DNA of 64,000 bases from Lumbricus terrestris (Eukaryota > Annelida > Clitellata > Crassiclitellata > Lumbricidae), in assembly GCA_949752735.1 (NCBI GenBank), contig OX457036.1:20009169-20073168 (forward strand). The letters run 5' to 3'. The notes under the pieces were generated by a model. That model was not told the DNA's origin. It saw only the letters and a list, made by a program, of their open reading frames with translations, and searched no databases. Position numbers and translations under genes: made by a program. Below, one piece after another: positions 40,701 through 50,812 of the stretch. Within the stretch, counting starts at the first letter, position 1, and each line of letters starts with the position of its first letter.

Positions 40701-42649
40701 TGTGGTCGGCAGGGCTGATCTGCCGGAGCTACCACACCACTTGGACGGCAACTACATCCGACCCACATGGGGTGTCAGACCATTCTGGATGGATCAGGGA
40801 CAGCATTCCCTTAATCACGACTCCGGATATGCTGACCTGGAAAGCAACAGGTAGTGCAAAGCTCTGCTATGACTGTCCCACTGTGTCCCAGTTTTCATTG
40901 AATTATAGCAACAATAGAAGCAATAACAATAGCAAAAAAATAACAATATCAAAAAAATAACAACGGCAGAACCCACCACAAAACAATAACAGTTACAGTA
41001 GTAGCAACACTGCAACAGTGGTAGCAGTCTGAGAACTAATACTCTTATGCCACTGAATTCTGCTGGCACAGAACATGCACTATACATGTTCTGTACCAGC
41101 ACGGTGGTGTAGTGGGATGTACGTGGCCTTGGAGCCGGTTGCAGGTTCGAATCCACCTCAATCGCTGCGTGGGGACCTTGGGCAAGTCCTTCACTCGCAA
41201 TTGCTCAGCACTTCGGCTTTAAACTTCGATTCAGTGTCCACGCTGTAGTCAGAAGCGCTTCTGATGAGACATCTTGAAGGGCACTATAACTTGTTCAATT
41301 CGCTTTTATTGCAACCAAAATACACAAAATGACAGCAAAAGCAAATAAAGTGCACATACAAACAACAGTTAATTACCAGTATTTTCAGGTGGACAGTGGA
41401 CACCTAGCCAAAAATTGATCAGAACCAGTGTTGCTTTTAATCAAAGGTTCAGTAATGTCTACGGATTCCAGATTACTTTTAGTCGTATGAATGATTGATT
41501 TCATTTGATTTACACTGAAATTTTACAGATCAGTTTTGTACTACAGTAATTAATAATAGTAGTGAAGTGGTGATCTTGAGAGCTTCAAATTTGGCAAGCT
41601 AAATGATGGAGACATGTTTGCTACAATTTGTTGTGATCCAAGTGCCTCTGGAGTTTGATTCTATGTGTATGACCTGGGTATCTTGGTTCTGTTGAGAGAG
41701 TTTATTCAATGTTGCTTCAAGTCTAATGATGAATCTGGTGCAGCTAAATATAGAATACGACTTTAAGAGGTGGAGGACGGTCTTGAATAAAGAGCTAAAA
41801 TTCACGAAAAACTTGTCTAAGTAGCGACTTGTGCTTTTGCATTCTAGGACGGACTCTGCTCTGTTCTTGCAACGATCCTTCTCCCCGCTGCCGAGACCCA
41901 CAAACGGTCATGTGCATAAAGCTCTACCAGCCGACGTTTTCCCGGCTATGAATCACTTCGACATTGACTCCGGCTGGTCTCGTTCGTTTGATCTGCTGTC
42001 GCCTGGAAGACCGCATCCGCATCCGTTCTTCGACCTGACGCAGCAGCAGCCGGCCGCGAATTCGTCCAAGCAGCACGTCACGCTGCCGCCCATCCCGCCA
42101 TCTGGTGAGGAAGCCTGGAAGTCGCGCATATCCTGCCGCAGCGACCACCAGATCCGAGCGTCTTTCCAGGAGCAGCCTCAGCGACCTGACCACGGTCTAC
42201 AACTGGTGGAGATTCCACACGTCGCCGTAGGCAACCAGTCGAGGTCGCAGTTCGCTGGATGTCGCGCATCGGTTCCCTCGTCTTCGGAGGAGGACAGCGA
42301 ACCGATATGGATCCGCCGGACGAACGCCAATCAGGACGGCACGTTAACGAAGTCGATGATCGACTGCAATCGGTTGGGTGGTTCCCCGTTGTGGGGAGCG
42401 GCACCACGCGGCAATCAACTGATGGTGCCCAACAGACCTGCCCGGGATTTTAACGTACCGCATCAGGCCGCCGCTTCGGAAAATGTCGTCCACTACCACC
42501 AGAAATTCTCTGCCTCCGGTTACAAGGATGCTGCTTCTGCTGCTGCAAAGAAGCACAATGGATACAGCAATCCGTGGGAAACGAACGGAATCGTTGAACA
42601 CGTTGTTTGTAACGGTAGAACGAACTCAAATCGACTGTCTTCCAGATAG
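31641..42649 (+). CDS. Unrecognised single-pass membrane protein (3 coding exons)
   Basis: Joins 31641-31765, 40626-40850 and 41848-42649: 1152 nt, 383 residues plus stop, in frame across both junctions. Residues 1-8 are polar, 9-32 a hydrophobic helix with GxxxG (G13, G17), 33-41 strongly basic (CRHKRKLKR), so an N-out, C-in signal-anchor topology is likely. A second basic cluster KRRRLS near 50 fits a basophilic kinase site. The cytoplasmic tail of about 340 residues is rich in Ser, Pro, His, Gln and Asn with no domain I recognise. No signal peptide. Multi-exon structure, clean splice signals and a frame closed only at the end argue that it is real. Intron 1 (8.9 kb) contains a minisatellite and an antisense gypsy element. 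I do not recognise the family and assign no function. Confidence 0.75.
31799..31960 (+). repeat. Direct duplication with 98-bp period
   Basis: About 64 bp (TATATTTG... GGTTTTATTAGAGTCAAAAC ... TTAAACCCTA) at 31799 recurs at 31897 with a few substitutions. Confidence 0.85.
32172..32345 (+). repeat. Dispersed repeat, copy 2, with LINE-type tail
   Basis: AACGACACTGCC, CTAGGCTTGGGATTGGCAATG, GCAGAGTGCAAC as in 28845. It is followed at 32290-32345 by TTTATATAGCACCTTAGAGAATCTCAC, the reverse of the tail at the LINE 45045-45500. Confidence 0.6.
32465..32987 (+). repeat. 20-bp minisatellite in intron 1
   Basis: About 26 imperfect units on the theme GCTTTCTGCACTCATGAGTA. Variation affects the last 5-8 bases most. 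Open frames within it are by-products of the period. Confidence 0.95.
33727..34567 (-). repeat. 3' LTR of the antisense gypsy element
   Basis: 841 bp. Apparently identical to the other LTR except that it lacks one 46-bp unit of the internal minisatellite. On the minus strand TATAAATA lies at 34194-34187, preceded by the minisatellite. Confidence 0.92.
34200..34516 (-). repeat. U3 minisatellite in the 3' LTR
   Basis: Repeats of about 16 bp (GTGCTGAATAAGTAGA as read on +) arranged with a TATAGGCCACGGTATGC spacer into higher-order units. On the element's strand it lies just upstream of the TATA box. Confidence 0.9.
34981..35520 (-). CDS. Extra ORF of gypsy element with zinc-finger-like N-terminus
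   Basis: 179 residues from ATG at 35520, in the env position between the pol remnant and the 3' LTR. Residues 9-31 contain CALC, then RWRHEKTC, a C-x2-C ... H-x4-C arrangement like a single C2H2/C2HC finger. An Ala/Ser/Pro-rich linker and an acidic stretch (DTIDFSDADALGFDTDLLD) follow. No signal peptide or membrane segment, so it is not an envelope protein. A DNA- or RNA-binding accessory role is inference. Confidence 0.6.
   Translation of the reverse strand: MEAQNAVSCALCDQVFSGPYARRSRWRHEKTCRPFRVRRVRGVSTAPAARGSAEATPSSPPGVVAELPSSSSDAFVAAWLDTIDFSDADALGFDTDLLDIPDPVLDEVLGPKMTRAEAAFIVRQGRSLAAVLTAEQFAQRLLAEFPHWPKDLLVGIYEGCLPVGLSPTLPSPDAVWIVD
35590..36085 (-). repeat. GC-rich minisatellites inside the gypsy element
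   Basis: 35600-35665: repeats of TATGCTGAAGATGTAGACGC. 35765-36085: 17-bp units GACAGGAACTTGCGCGC nested in a roughly 113-bp higher-order unit that starts GACTGCGCGCACGTAGAGG near 35830, 35943 and 36056. Confidence 0.88.
36102..39164 (-). CDS. gag-pol: Defective gag-protease-RT remnant-integrase tail fusion
   Basis: A 1020-residue open frame. Gag capsid-like region (about 90-260), CCHC knuckle CFNCGRVGHVARQC (about 341), aspartic protease LVDTGSEVSLV (about 416), start of RT ending near VILAKEKNWSVRF (about 720). About 80 residues follow that still echo RT palm motifs but with key residues lost, e.g. the motif A aspartate replaced (FEL). The frame then joins the integrase C-terminal GPY/F-type module (FTGPMMVV, about 876) and a basic tail. 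YxDD, RNase H and the DDE core are deleted without closing the frame. It cannot transpose alone. An open frame beside near-identical LTRs suggests mobilisation by an autonomous relative. Confidence 0.85.
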   Translation of the reverse strand: MWNAATGEFSRAGMDGSVSGLPATSSPTAGRRKDALVDYEVESSRFLQKIDFDDSPKRERKSMLIPEKDASALESKILENVSRLVGEKKSPIKPGKFDGTGSLESFLAQFDVCARHNRWTAADKADFLRCSLEKAATQLLWDFGARTEVTYEQLVERLRQRYGAEGQAETFRAQLYYRRQRSDETLGDLLHDIRRLVVLAYPVPSNETTEIVAKDAFLEAIRDRELSLKVREREPKTIDEAYRTALRLAAYQQTSELEDRRRPANRVRTTQDGDAGGQLQSQLDNFFAAQRKWQQDMEGRICQQLEELRGSYRTSLDAEPNVSPPVPPPGRSPGNSGRAVTCFNCGRVGHVARQCRQRRQPSNRQDDARNSGPTTPEHDGPIVTNHTTRDRTTGVTNNAIYIRGTINGRQRTCLVDTGSEVSLVPSSDVDGLLLQPSNRILLAANGTAIRVLGQLDLPIVISRGFSIGTTFLVSDQIGEPMLGMDWLRQHRCRLGFGQGALFVGRRRIPLVKGNGSLWCRRVMVAEETTVLPRSQCDIPCTTQYRDLTTTAQAWMTESKEIRPGLHVARVVLGDDANKSCIRVVNLNEQSALLTANQMLGELHPVNVEVRKENDRRTGPETHLVEKLMEDISEDVPTEVKERLKDLLVEYEDIFSTTDRDLGRTTITQHRIDTRDSRPVRQPLRRQPLPYQTAIDEQLNQMLETGVSGCSANVILAKEKNWSVRFRSGPTRKDFGPFSGIDACLRLSSGAACVFAFELDCGYAHGKVGCGRAKEIVSTRPTYGWFLNCEFDPFDPGGYGLDFGRPIRERFIYSAYVSEMSERLEKAYAVARQCLKKGAERRKHAYDLRLRPAKFGEGDWVYYFSPRKFVGRSPKFQRNFTGPMMVVRACGPVNYLLQKSPKAKPFVAHVDKLRHCYGRTKGEWSEAPARKTEGLRSEAAENAAASSSRRPRHRWKGTPTEEASSRRRHTDDGDSATAPAVDRPRTRSFAHRTDATDAGSDGTTAISGRPRRAVRRPVRFQ
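39265..39293 (-). other. Primer-binding region of the gypsy element
   Basis: Read on the minus strand directly after the 5' LTR: AATT, then TGGTACCAGAAGTGGGG. The TGG start and position fit a tRNA primer site; the tRNA is not assigned. Confidence 0.6.
39294..40180 (-). repeat. 5' LTR of the antisense gypsy element
   Basis: 887 bp, 46 bp longer than its partner because of one extra unit (CATAGGCCAATG variant) at about 39839-39884. TATAAATA on the minus strand at 39761-39754. Otherwise no difference from the 3' LTR was seen. Confidence 0.92.
40181..40280. repeat. (ATT)n microsatellite at the gypsy insertion border
   Basis: Imperfect ATT repeats for about 100 bp directly outside the LTR. The left flank (TTTTAATAT) is also AT-rich, so the element landed in low-complexity DNA. 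Confidence 0.9.
40626..40850 (+). CDS. Membrane protein coding exon 2
   Basis: Acceptor TTTGCAG; A completes Gln, then AAERLKRRRLSAPSAEPS and later LPHHLDGNYIRPTWG and LNHDSGYADLESN. Ends two bases into an Arg codon before donor GTAGTG. Confidence 0.75.
41098..41310 (+). mobile_element. tRNA-derived SINE
   Basis: Pol III A box TGGTGTAGTGGG at 41105-41116 and a perfect B box GGTTCGAATCC at 41144-41154. A body with CTTGGGCAAGTCCTTCAC follows, then a tail ATCTTGAAGGGCACTATAA resembling the LINE tails in this window. A second copy lies reversed at 55450-55650. Confidence 0.85.
41848..42649 (+). CDS. Membrane protein terminal coding exon 3
   Basis: Acceptor GCATTCTAG; G completes Arg, then TDSALFLQRSFSPLPRP. 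It codes a 266-residue Ser/Pro/His/Gln-rich tail with an acidic SSSEEDSEPIW patch, ending RTNSNRLSSR and TAG. Confidence 0.78.
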
Positions 42650-42715
42650 TGAGAAAATAGTTGAGGCTGTTTTGCAACCGTCTTTATCAGATATCGTTTA
42701 ATTGCTTGCTGATTG

Positions 42716-42721
42716 ATTAAA
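42716..42721 (+). terminator. Possible polyadenylation signal of membrane-protein gene
   Basis: ATTAAA 67 bp after the stop, the nearest recognised variant; no AATAAA close by. Confidence 0.4.
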
Positions 42722-43297
42722 ATGTGACTGGTCATGATTCAGTATGCTCTGCCAGTAAAATATATAGGTGTAGCTGTAGATCTCATTTACACTTTCAATG
42801 GTACTGTTGGCTAAGTTTGAAATTAATTACTTAAGGGTTTGGTTGTTGACAGAAGTTGGCATCTGGGGTAGAGCGTGCAATGATTGCTCAGCATGGATGA
42901 AACTGACAGAGAGGAAGTGTGTAGCTTGGTTTTCTACAAGAAAACAGCACTGGGTACGTGCTAACATGGATCTGATCTAGAACTGCCATAGACAAACTGA
43001 AACTTAAGTGCGTATTTGGTAATATGCTGATAACAGTTTGGCGGGATATGACCAGAGCAACATGTCTCTCGATAACCGGTCAGGCAAACTGAACATCATT
43101 TTCCATCCAGTAGCCTAATGAAGATATGAAACAGAAACCAATATGCTTGATTTAATTATAGCAACAGGCTGCAAGCATTGCACCACCAGAACGGCTTTTG
43201 TTTACTTCCCGATTGCTTGCAATTGATTGGCTTGAATGCCTTCATATGGTTAAAAATTAACGCTTATGGAGTGACGTCTGGTGTGCACTGTGCATAC

Positions 43298-43491
43298 CAG
43301 GGCTGTTTTTAAGAAATTTTTAGAACTGCGCAACCCTTTCTTTCCTTTCCCATTCTCCATGGTAAATTACTTCCAATTGGAGGACAAAGAACTTTTTGCT
43401 AGTTTTAACTGTACAAAGGTGCTTCTACAACTGCACAAATCCGTTTAGAACTGCACATTTTGTGTACAACTGCACGTTAAAAAAAGCCCTG
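43298..43491. mobile_element. hAT-like MITE
   Basis: Ends CAGGGCTGTTTTTAA and TTAAAAAAAGCCCTG; flanks GTGCATAC and TTGCATAC match 7 of 8. Contains repeated ...ACTGCACA motifs. A partial relative is at 30628. Confidence 0.83.
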
Positions 43492-44079
43492 TTGCATACA
43501 TTGTCAGACATTTGCTGGTGCGTGTTTTACATGATTGGAGATAAAAGCAGTTTCTGACGTCTTTTGGGAAAAGAACTGTTGTCAAAAATAATGAGCCTAC
43601 AGCCTAAATTCAGAAAATTATTTAGCCTCAAAACATTTATGTAGTGTGGAAGGAGTCATCTCTAGTATTAATTAATATGTGTCTATAATAATTAATATGT
43701 GCATATACCGGTAATTCTGATCTTGTAAGTAAGCTGTCAGAACGAAGATCTTGGGCTTATAATCCATTCTTAGCATTCTGGTAGATAATATTCTAGAATT
43801 TTTCTTTCCCTGCAGACTATACACTTGCAGCTTCTGATAAAAAGCAAGCAAGGACTAGCCACTGTGGCCAGTGCCAGCTTCCATATGTGGTGTCTAAGAG
43901 AATTATTATCACGATGTTACTGCTTCTACACATCAGTTTGCTGCTCAATTAGTTTTTTTCTGATGCATTGAACATCCTCTTAGAACAATCCTCAGTTGAA
44001 TACACCTTGCAGTCTCATGTGATTTAGTGCAACCTTATTCTGTATGTACCTCTATTCGACCTCAAGACACCTCTATTTA

Positions 44080-44190
44080 GGTCAGCTTGACTGCCCTGGT
44101 TGCACTCTGCCAGTGCCAGTCCCAAGCCTGGATAAAGGAGGAGGGTATCGCTAATGGTCCTTGTTACCACACAGTGACGTTAAACTGCAA
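44080..44190 (-). repeat. Dispersed repeat, copy 3 (reverse)
   Basis: GTTGCACTCTGCCAGTGCC, then AGTCCCAAGCCTGGATAAAGG, later ACAGTGACGTTAAAC: the reverse complement of the 28845 repeat. Confidence 0.65.
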
Positions 44191-45044
44191 CTACTACTAA
44201 TACTACTGAAAAGCTTTACGTAACTGATCTGATTCCTGCATACACATCATTATATTATTATTTTGTTTAAAATCGCTAATAAAATAGAAATGTCTAGATT
44301 GGCACCTATTTCGTCACTGAAATCCAGTGCAGGAGAATAACTGCTGTGGAATACCACCGCATTAAATCACTGGATTGTGAGAGCAAAGTGCTGAAATAAG
44401 TACCGGGTCTCACATCCAATGCCGTCCATCTCCAGACATTGTGCTATTTTGGTGCTATTATCGTTGTGGACTATTTTTTTAAGTGGTTATATGACTAAAT
44501 ACGCCTCATATGTGATGACGTGGAAGTTGAGAGAAGTTACTGAATATCGAATGGAGACGATGGATGAAAATCCATCAGAGGATGTTTAGGAATAATTGGA
44601 TCGAGAAACGTAAGACAGTAGACATGAGGATAAGTTTGCCTACTTCGGTTGATACCAAAACCTTTGAGGTAGAATCTAACAGACTGTGTTATGGGCAACA
44701 TGATATTTTATGCCCGTTGTTATGCTGCTTAAATTGCGTCGAAGTTGGTCTCTAAAGTCTGAGCTGAATGAAATGTGTAAACAGAGTTCGGTCATGCTCT
44801 CAGTGGAACAATTGCTAATTAACTATAATATATTTTATTAGGCTGACAACTGCATTAATCTTTTTGTCTTTGTGTTGAGATGATGTAAAGTAAAATAGTG
44901 TATCTGTTTATTATACTCGCTAAACGGTTGCATGTATGTACAGTCTTTGTGTGTGAGATCATAATTTTATACTGTTGGTAGCAATCTCTTTTTTTGCAAT
45001 GTTAATAAAGCAGACATTTCTAACCTCCCACCTATTGTATGTAT

Positions 45045-45500
45045 ATGACCATTTATATAGCGCCTTAACAAGAATCTCACGAAGGCGCTTATCGTAGCTA
45101 CCCAACAGATCTAAACAGATGCGATTTAAGAGATTTAGAAAATGTTTCCTGAGATGCATTCGGTGCAATGTTACGAATTGTTAATGGAAGACAGTTCCAG
45201 TATGAAGGGCCAATGCATGAGAATGCACGGCGAGCCCGCATCGATGTACGAGAGCGAGGAACCATCAGGTCCCCACGAGTAGAAGAGCGCAAGGATCGAC
45301 GACCTGGCTGGCTGGAGACGGGAACGTAGAGCTCCCTGATGTACGCTGGGGCAGAACAGACCATGGATGCTCGTCCCATAATAATGATCTTGAATGTGAT
45401 CCTATCTTCAACAGGAAGCCAATGCAATGTATCTCGCATATAGATGGAAATATGCGAGAATTTTGGTAGATTGGCGACGACTCGAGCAGCACAGTTATTG
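45045..45500 (-). mobile_element. LINE 3' end (L2/CR1-like)
   Basis: The minus-strand frame is open from about 45499 to 45098 and reads NNCAARVVANL, then LHWLPVEDRITFKI, VPRSRTSMRARRAFS and WNCLPLTIRN, the C-terminal thumb region of CR1/L2-type reverse transcriptase. A tail follows with GCGCCTTCGTGAGATTCTTG and AAGGCGCTATATAAATGG. 5'-truncated. Confidence 0.85.
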
Positions 45501-47308
45501 TGATTGTGATCTTTGCACAGGTCTTTCAGTCAAAACTAGCAACAGACATATACGCTATATCGTATCCCATTTTCCTGTCCGTCTCTTTTTCGTTTTTCGA
45601 AATGGATACACTACCCACCATAAATGTCCAACTATCTATCTATCTGCCTCCAAATCTTGAATCTTGACCTGAAATAGAGTCTTACCTACATTATGTGCAT
45701 AACCTGTCTTACCTGCATTACCTGCTTACTGATCAATGTTGCTTTAACTGAGTGCCTCTGTAATAAGGTGGCACCTCAAACTCAATTTTCGTGGGTACTG
45801 AAGAAATATCAAGTGTATATTTTTATCAGAGCTTTTTCTTAACTTTCTTGAACATATAGCATTTACACAATTAAACATAGTTTGACAGGCATCAAATATA
45901 TTTTATTGTGCAATTCTTTAATAATGGAATACATGGCTACAGATTCTTATCAAGAACTCGGTGTTGTAAAGCAGAAAATGTAAAGTTTTATTTGTAAATA
46001 AACAAGTTTTTGCTCATAAACATCAGTGTAGTCTTTTATCTTGGATGATGCATATAAATTTATTCAGTTCGAATGGTATAAATAAGTTTGGTGGTTAACA
46101 TTTTCTAATTTTATATTAGATATTATGGCCATTGCAAGTGTATTTTTTTTTACTCAACTGTTCTATTTGTAAGCTGATTTAATAGCTTCTATGGTGCCAT
46201 TAATGTAATGCACAAAGCACCAGTCAATGGTCATGTAAAACCATAGTAATAAAAATTTCTTTATTGCATTGGAGAAACTTGGTCGAGATCTGATGAAATA
46301 TAGGCTACACAAGGAAGAAGCTTAATTATCATTTTGTTTAGCATTTAGGCAATGCAATAACACTAATACGGTTAAACGAATTTCAATGTTAGTAATGTTT
46401 ATGTTTTTCAATTCATCGCTATAGATTGAACTATAATTAAAAAATATCAGATACTGCATAGCTTTTTACAATGTTGCATTGTTCAGTTTGTTCTTTTTTG
46501 TTTTTTTGTTTGTTCAATTGATGTGGTGCTATTGAGCTACTTTTCGCCACTGTATGTGCTGCATAATGTGCATAGTTGTTGTACAGTATGAGTGCTTGTC
46601 TTGTGCTAATAAAAATTACTTACTTGCTTCGATGCTTGATAGTGATGACAAACTATATTTTGAGAATTTAAAATACAAAGCTGGCTGTTTGATTCATTCC
46701 ATTGTTTTCTTTTTGCACAGTTCTTTGTGTTGTGTTTGCCTGATTTATTATCAATGCCACTTTTGTTCCCCAGTTTACCGATCCGGGTGGGGGAAGGGAA
46801 ATTTGGAGATAATTATATAACACAGTTCAGACAGAATATACAAAAGATGTAAATACTAATATGTTATACTCTTGACCTCATGACCTGCCAAAAAATCTGT
46901 GGAATTTTTAATTATCTTCTTTATTTGCATCCAATTTCTTTGACCTGCTGACTAGCACCCATGACCCTGACGTGAACTCCTGAAATTTTATGGCTGGCGC
47001 CACGGAGTTCAATTATGCAAAATCTTATATATTTTTTGCAAACAGAATTCCAGCATAAAATTATAATTATTCTTTGATATCTATCATGTTTTTTAAAATC
47101 TGTAGTCTAAACAACCTTGATAAGTTTCTTCGTATTTTATTAAACATATTAAGTTGTTGCTTGAAAGTCTTTTCTCACAGTTAAAAAAGAATTTACCTGT
47201 CACGTGATAAATAGAAAAAATTTTGAAGTTGAGGATTAACAAATACACCAGGTTTCAGCTGACCGTCAACTTCAATTCTCTGCTTATAAAGACAGCCATC
47301 AACACACA
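45501..47308. other. Intergenic, nothing recognised
   Basis: AT-rich DNA with short runs (T-rich near 46140 and 46495, microsatellite-like ATCTATCTATC near 45640). Open frames are short and uninformative. Confidence 0.5.
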
Positions 47309-47316
47309 AGTGTATA

Positions 47317-47627
47317 CAGGGGCGGAAACAGAAATTTTCGAAGGGGGGGGTGGTCAAAATTTAGGGAAACATTTCTTGATATCTATCACCCAAAAAAACT
47401 GATGAACTTTTTTAGTCATTTGGTCCAACTTGCTTTGAAATGTAAATCATTTTCCTCTGTCAAAAAACCTGATGAACTTTTTTTAGTCATTTTGCCGAAT
47501 TGTCTAGAAAATGCACCATTGAAACCTGCTCTGCTGAAAGCTTGTTGAAACCAAATGGGGGGGGGCACGTTCTATGGGCGTATCCCAATGGGGGGCATGG
47601 TCAGATTTGCCCCTGGATCCACCCCTG
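47317..47627. mobile_element. hAT-like MITE
   Basis: Ends CAGGGGCGGAAACAG and CTGGATCCACCCCTG; flanks AGTGTATA and AGTGGATA match 7 of 8. Internal copies of CTGATGAACTTTTTTAGTCATTT. Confidence 0.82.
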
Positions 47628-48034
47628 AGTGGATAAATAATGCAACTACTGTGTACTATAAATAAAATAATTTGTTTCAAGTTTATTTTTGTTCTAGCCT
47701 ACTTGTGCTTAATTGTTTTGTCTGTGGCATAAATGGAGTGCTTGACAGAATATGCCTATAGATAATTGTTTTGTTTGGCAAAGCGTGTATGCACATGCAG
47801 CATGTAATTGGCTTTGATGTAGACCGGGTATCTTTGTATACTTCTGCAATAAATTGCTCTATCTGACGGAAGACTGACGGTTTATTGGAGATAATAATTA
47901 TGCATTCAGATAAGAAATGTTTCATTATTAAATTACTTATTGCTTACTCAATTACTTATCGTACTTATTGTTTTATTGCAAAGTGTCTATGATGATGATG
48001 ATAATAATAATGGTGATGCTAATAGCCTATAATA

Positions 48035-49043
48035 CAGGGTGGTCCAGCATAAATGAACCAACTTTGAATGCATACAACATCGCCAATTGTTGGAATTTAT
48101 TTATACTTTATGCGTCGAATTAAAGATATTTCACTCCAGTATATGCACTAAAAAAATGGAACTGGTACAAGTTTAGGTTTTAATTATATGCTCGGAACAG
48201 CGCTAGCTACCATATTTTGTTGTCATTTGTGACGAAATCTGACAGACGATGATCGCGTTTTGATCTTAATTTTCCGAACTGACAACAGTGATAAGGGATA
48301 TAATTCGGTGGAAATGACTTACAAATTTCTAACAGAGGATGGAATAAACAATAGGCCTACCTTGAATTATCTGCTACTTAAAATTGATAAAACAGGACTT
48401 TCTAAACCATGGGCATTACGGCGCGCATATCCGCTAACATTGCTCTTGTGTCCGAATAAATTGGCCGTCAAGACAACGACCCGGATAGGCTCTACAGGCA
48501 AATCTCCCCAAGTCATTCAGCGCGAAAACAGGAAGTCCTAGAAACACCGTACAACATTCTAAAAGATGATCTAAAGTTATTTGTCGACGTGATGTCCAAC
48601 AGCACTCCAACACTGATGCAAAGAAACGACTAGCGAAACAGCTGGCGTGCAGCCAGCCGTTTCTTTGCGTCTAAAGCAGCGCGTGGGAGCGCGCACGGCT
48701 GTTGATAAAATTGAAAGAAAATGGTTTTGCGACGAGAAGATATTCATGGCAAATACTTCTAAAAACACCCAAAATGATCATGTTTATGCACGTGTTAGCG
48801 AAAAACGATTTGTGAATATCCCGGCGAAACGGCGCCTTATTACGTCACAAATGACAACAAAATATGGTAGCTAGCGCTGTTCCGAGCATATAATTAAAAT
48901 CGAAACCTGTACTAGTTCCATTTTTTTCAGTACATATACTTGAGTGAAATATCTTTAATTTGACGCATAAAGTATAAATAAATTCCAAAAATTGGCGGAG
49001 TTATATGCATTCAAAGTTGGTTCATTTATGCTGGACCACCCTG
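48035..49043. mobile_element. Tc1/mariner-like element with about 200-bp inverted repeats
   Basis: Ends CAGGGTGGTCCAGCATAAATG and its reverse complement, flanked by TA (48033-48034 and 49044-49045). Inverted repeats span 48035-48234 and 48843-49043. The interior carries a decayed transposase. Confidence 0.9.
48260..48830 (+). pseudogene. Mariner-like transposase remnant
   Basis: Broken by stops. The clearest piece is near 48705-48830: KWFCDEKIFMANTSKN, then QNDHVYARVSEK, matching the block around the first catalytic Asp of mariner-type transposases. The second Asp and third acidic residue are missing, so it is inactive. Confidence 0.72.
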
Positions 49044-49365
49044 TATTATGTATAATTTGTTTGTAGATGAATTTGTATAGGTCTGTATATTTTCTCATTC
49101 ATGATTCTCCGGCATTCGTGTAATTTGCATTAAATCTTGAAAATTCCAGAGAGATGGTTATTACCTGGTTGCGGCAACTCGCTTGTTCCAGAGATGATGG
49201 AAGGACTGAGCAGGGTGTCGGCTAGGAACATGTTTGTTCACCCTAAGTTCCTGCATTCATATAACCCCTTGTGGAGATGAGATACTGGCCTCCCGCACCG
49301 GCTTTTCAAAGGCCGTTGGGTCTCTTCATGCCCTACGAACCTTCCATCACGTGTGCTGCATAGGG

Positions 49366-49867
49366 CAGTGGTTCCCAACCTTTTGTGACTTAAGCCTTAA
49401 GGGCCATTTTTTCTCAGTTGGAGGACACGAGTGACGAGGGCCACTTTTTCTTAGTTGAAGGACATTAGGGGCCACAAGGCTAAAATTTAATTAACTAAAA
49501 GCATATAAAATTGTTATAATTGAATAAAAAGAGAATGTTTGATGTTATTTATAGATGTCAAAATAAAATGATTTGTAATAGAAAATAATTCTGTGTTCTA
49601 TCCATAGGTGCAATCACGTCCTAAAAGTGGGGGGACCAAATGAATCACGTCCTAAAAGTTGGGGGGACCATAATAATAAAGTTTGGGGACCACTCAAAAG
49701 TTGGGGGACGCGTCCCGTGGGTCCCGTAGGGGGTTTGCGCCTATGGTTCTATCCTGCCCAAATTGTAAATTTTTCATATATTTTTTTAATTCTTTGAGAA
49801 ATGAGGGCCATTTTTTTAGGCCTGGCCGGCCACTTTTGACCCACGGGCCACGGGTCGGGAACCACTG
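49366..49867. mobile_element. hAT-like MITE, CAGNGGTTCCCAACC family
   Basis: Ends CAGTGGTTCCCAACC and CGGGAACCACTG; perfect duplication GCATAGGG at 49358-49365 and 49868-49875. Inner sequence is the reverse of the 25198 and 28234 copies. Confidence 0.9.
49603..49745. mobile_element. Nested hAT-like MITE
   Basis: Ends CATAGGTGCAA and TTTGCGCCTATG; perfect duplication GTTCTATC at 49595-49602 and 49746-49753. Interior repeats AATCACGTCCTAAAAGT and GGGGGACCA. Confidence 0.85.
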
Positions 49868-50812
49868 GCATAGGGCCTACTGGGTCAGGACGAGCGTCTT
49901 CAGCCGTAAGTCTATCGGACTGGTTAGAGTGGCAGGATGATTTGCTTGCTCTGATGATGTGAAAGGCGCCCTCGTAATAGCTGTGTTATGGAACCATAAA
50001 ATTGTCGTAATTATTATTATTATATTATAAACCTTTTATTATCTTCAGCAATCAACATCAGTAACAGGAAGTGCAATTGACAAGGGAAGGAGTAGCTATT
50101 GTTATAAATGATGATAAAAATGTCATTATTATTGTTGTTGTTGTTGTTGTTGAAACCTCTCTTGCCTTGTGTAACTCTGTACCCCGTATTAAAAGAGCTT
50201 AAGAGCATACAGTACTTCATCTTACTTGGATATTTATCTTTAACACAATCCAAATTGCTCTCTATGCTATGTAGTTATCTGTATAAATATCATACATCTT
50301 GGTTGCTGTAAAAGTCCCTTTACACCCGATCTAATGACATTGCATGGCGAATTCTAAATTTGCACATATGTACGTACACATGCACAGACACACACATGCA
50401 CGCACACTGTGCACACACAAAAACATATGCACAAACAAACACAGTAACACGCACAATGTACCTGACAGTTGCTTGTCTAGGCCTATCTGTTTTGTAACCA
50501 ATAAACTGATCAAAATAATAGGGTTTTTTGTGCAAGACAACTATTACGGTTACAACAATGACTCGGCAAGCACAGTGCAACAGAAGTCAAGAAGAGCTAG
50601 TAGCCTATAACTAGACTTGACCCTTCTTTCTTGATTAGCCTATTGTTCCACAGTTATATGTATTCATAACTTAGATCTTAATTTCTTAAATGATGGTGAT
50701 AACACAATAAAATACTAGTACCGGTATCAATGATGATATGACGATGATAATAACAGCAGAACTTTTCTCAGTTACGAAATCCTGTACCAAATTACCAGTA
50801 AGTAACTTTCTT

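Larger units (their letters stand above)
49140..50035 (+). mobile_element. LINE-tail relic interrupted by two nested MITEs
   Basis: The right end, AGGCGCCCTCGTAATAGC, TGTGTTATGG, TAAAATTGTCGTAATTATTATTATT, matches the reverse complement of the LINE end at 54110-54350. The left part ends at 49365, where a hAT MITE (49366-49867) is inserted, itself carrying another (49603-49745). Confidence 0.6.

Noticed and set aside
41098..41170. Possible tRNA gene with A and B boxes
   Set aside because: The boxes lie in a longer repeated body with a LINE-like tail and a second copy elsewhere, so it is a SINE; no clean cloverleaf was found.
48577..48768. Minus-strand frame inside the mariner element
   Set aside because: The + strand carries the transposase motif; this is its shadow.
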